Below are positions 19,954 through 20,366 of a stretch of 20,366 nucleotides of DNA, one piece after another. Source of the DNA: Apostichopus californicus (Eukaryota > Echinodermata > Holothuroidea > Aspidochirotida > Stichopodidae); NCBI GenBank assembly GCA_020650975.1, contig JAIPMN010020252.1, forward strand, positions 3,306-23,671, written 5' to 3'. Numbering within the stretch: the stretch's first letter is position 1; each line of letters starts with the position of its first letter. A program made the translations under genes and the position numbers. Below the pieces are notes generated by a model. The model ran no database searches, was not told where the DNA came from, and saw nothing but the letters and a program-made list of their open reading frames with translations.

Positions 19954-20366
19954 GAACCGGAAATTCCAATGTAGTTTCTAAAACAGTATCTTTATTTGTC
20001 AATTATGAATCCTATACCTTCTTTATCTGCTTTTGTCTAATAATATTTTAACATATAGCTTCATGTATAAGTCTTAAATCATTCATACAACAGAGAAGGA
20101 TTATATTGCATTTTGACGAAGCCAAATGAAGTACTTTACTGTGTTGACGTCACAGACCATCAAGTGTAGTCCATCTCACAGTGTAGGTGTCATAAAACCA
20201 TTTCCATACAGTTCTCAAAGAACACGCGATAACCCGTTAACAGTAAGGCCTGACTTTCGGACTTCATTTCAAGTGCCACTTGAAATTTTCTGTCGCAGGA
20301 AAGAATTTCCTTAGATTGCATTGTCTCCTCAAAATGATGTCCATGGACGCAACCATCAATTTTGTT
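19954..20366. other. no gene seen; small palindrome at 20266-20286
   Basis: AT-rich to mixed sequence without an exon. The palindrome ATTTCAAGTG-C-CACTTGAAAT at 20266-20286 has 10-bp perfect arms and a single-base centre. CAAGTG/CACTTG is an E-box form also bound by NK2-type homeodomains. A function is only speculation. Confidence 0.6.

Noticed and set aside
19771..19974. 67-codon open frame over the 19.9-kb hairpin
   Set aside because: Half of it is the two complementary arms of the hairpin. No protein similarity is recognised.

Overview
The window looks like AT-rich nuclear DNA from an animal. There are no long open reading frames, operons or bacterial signals. Instead it has short exons with GT/AG splice sites, tRNA-derived SINEs, mini- and microsatellites and many homopolymer runs. 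The one recognisable gene encodes an RFX6-type transcription factor. Its protein sequence and the repeat style (tRNA-Ser-like SINEs, poly-C/poly-G tracts) fit a marine invertebrate deuterostome. An echinoderm, perhaps a sea cucumber, is my guess, but no sequence seen here settles the species.

Region 1-5906, minus strand: the 5' part of an RFX6 orthologue. Four exons (5906-5752, 4554-4350, 3084-2961, 204-143) splice together with matching phases (introns of phase 1, 2, 0, then 2). They encode residues 1-171 plus two bases of codon 172. The product is an acidic/basic low-complexity N-terminus of about 90 residues, followed by most of the RFX winged-helix DNA-binding domain. The gene continues past base 1. 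Its introns hold a 75-bp tandem array (866-1450, intron 3) and older, larger duplications (4841-5742, intron 1), the last copy of which runs almost to the exon 1 splice donor.

Region 5907-20366: no coding exon is recognisable. This is RFX6 upstream sequence, or a long 5' intron if a non-coding first exon exists, because the exon carrying the ATG is preceded by a strong 3' splice site. It contains an octamer array (6545-6592), a full-length-looking tRNA-derived SINE between a GAA tract and a TTA/TTC tract (13221-13770), a 34-bp inverted repeat (14608-14692), a 30-bp minisatellite of about 23 copies (17291-17982) joined directly to a scrambled SINE with a near-perfect foldback (17982-18288), C-rich repeat debris (18289-18480, 18840-18930), a G-quadruplex-prone 47-bp duplication (19572-19675) and a miRNA-precursor-like hairpin (19879-19953).

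No new multi-gene system was found. The most interesting structures are the intron-3 array of inverted GGGTCA-type half-sites, the SINE foldback/minisatellite complex and the 19.9-kb hairpin.
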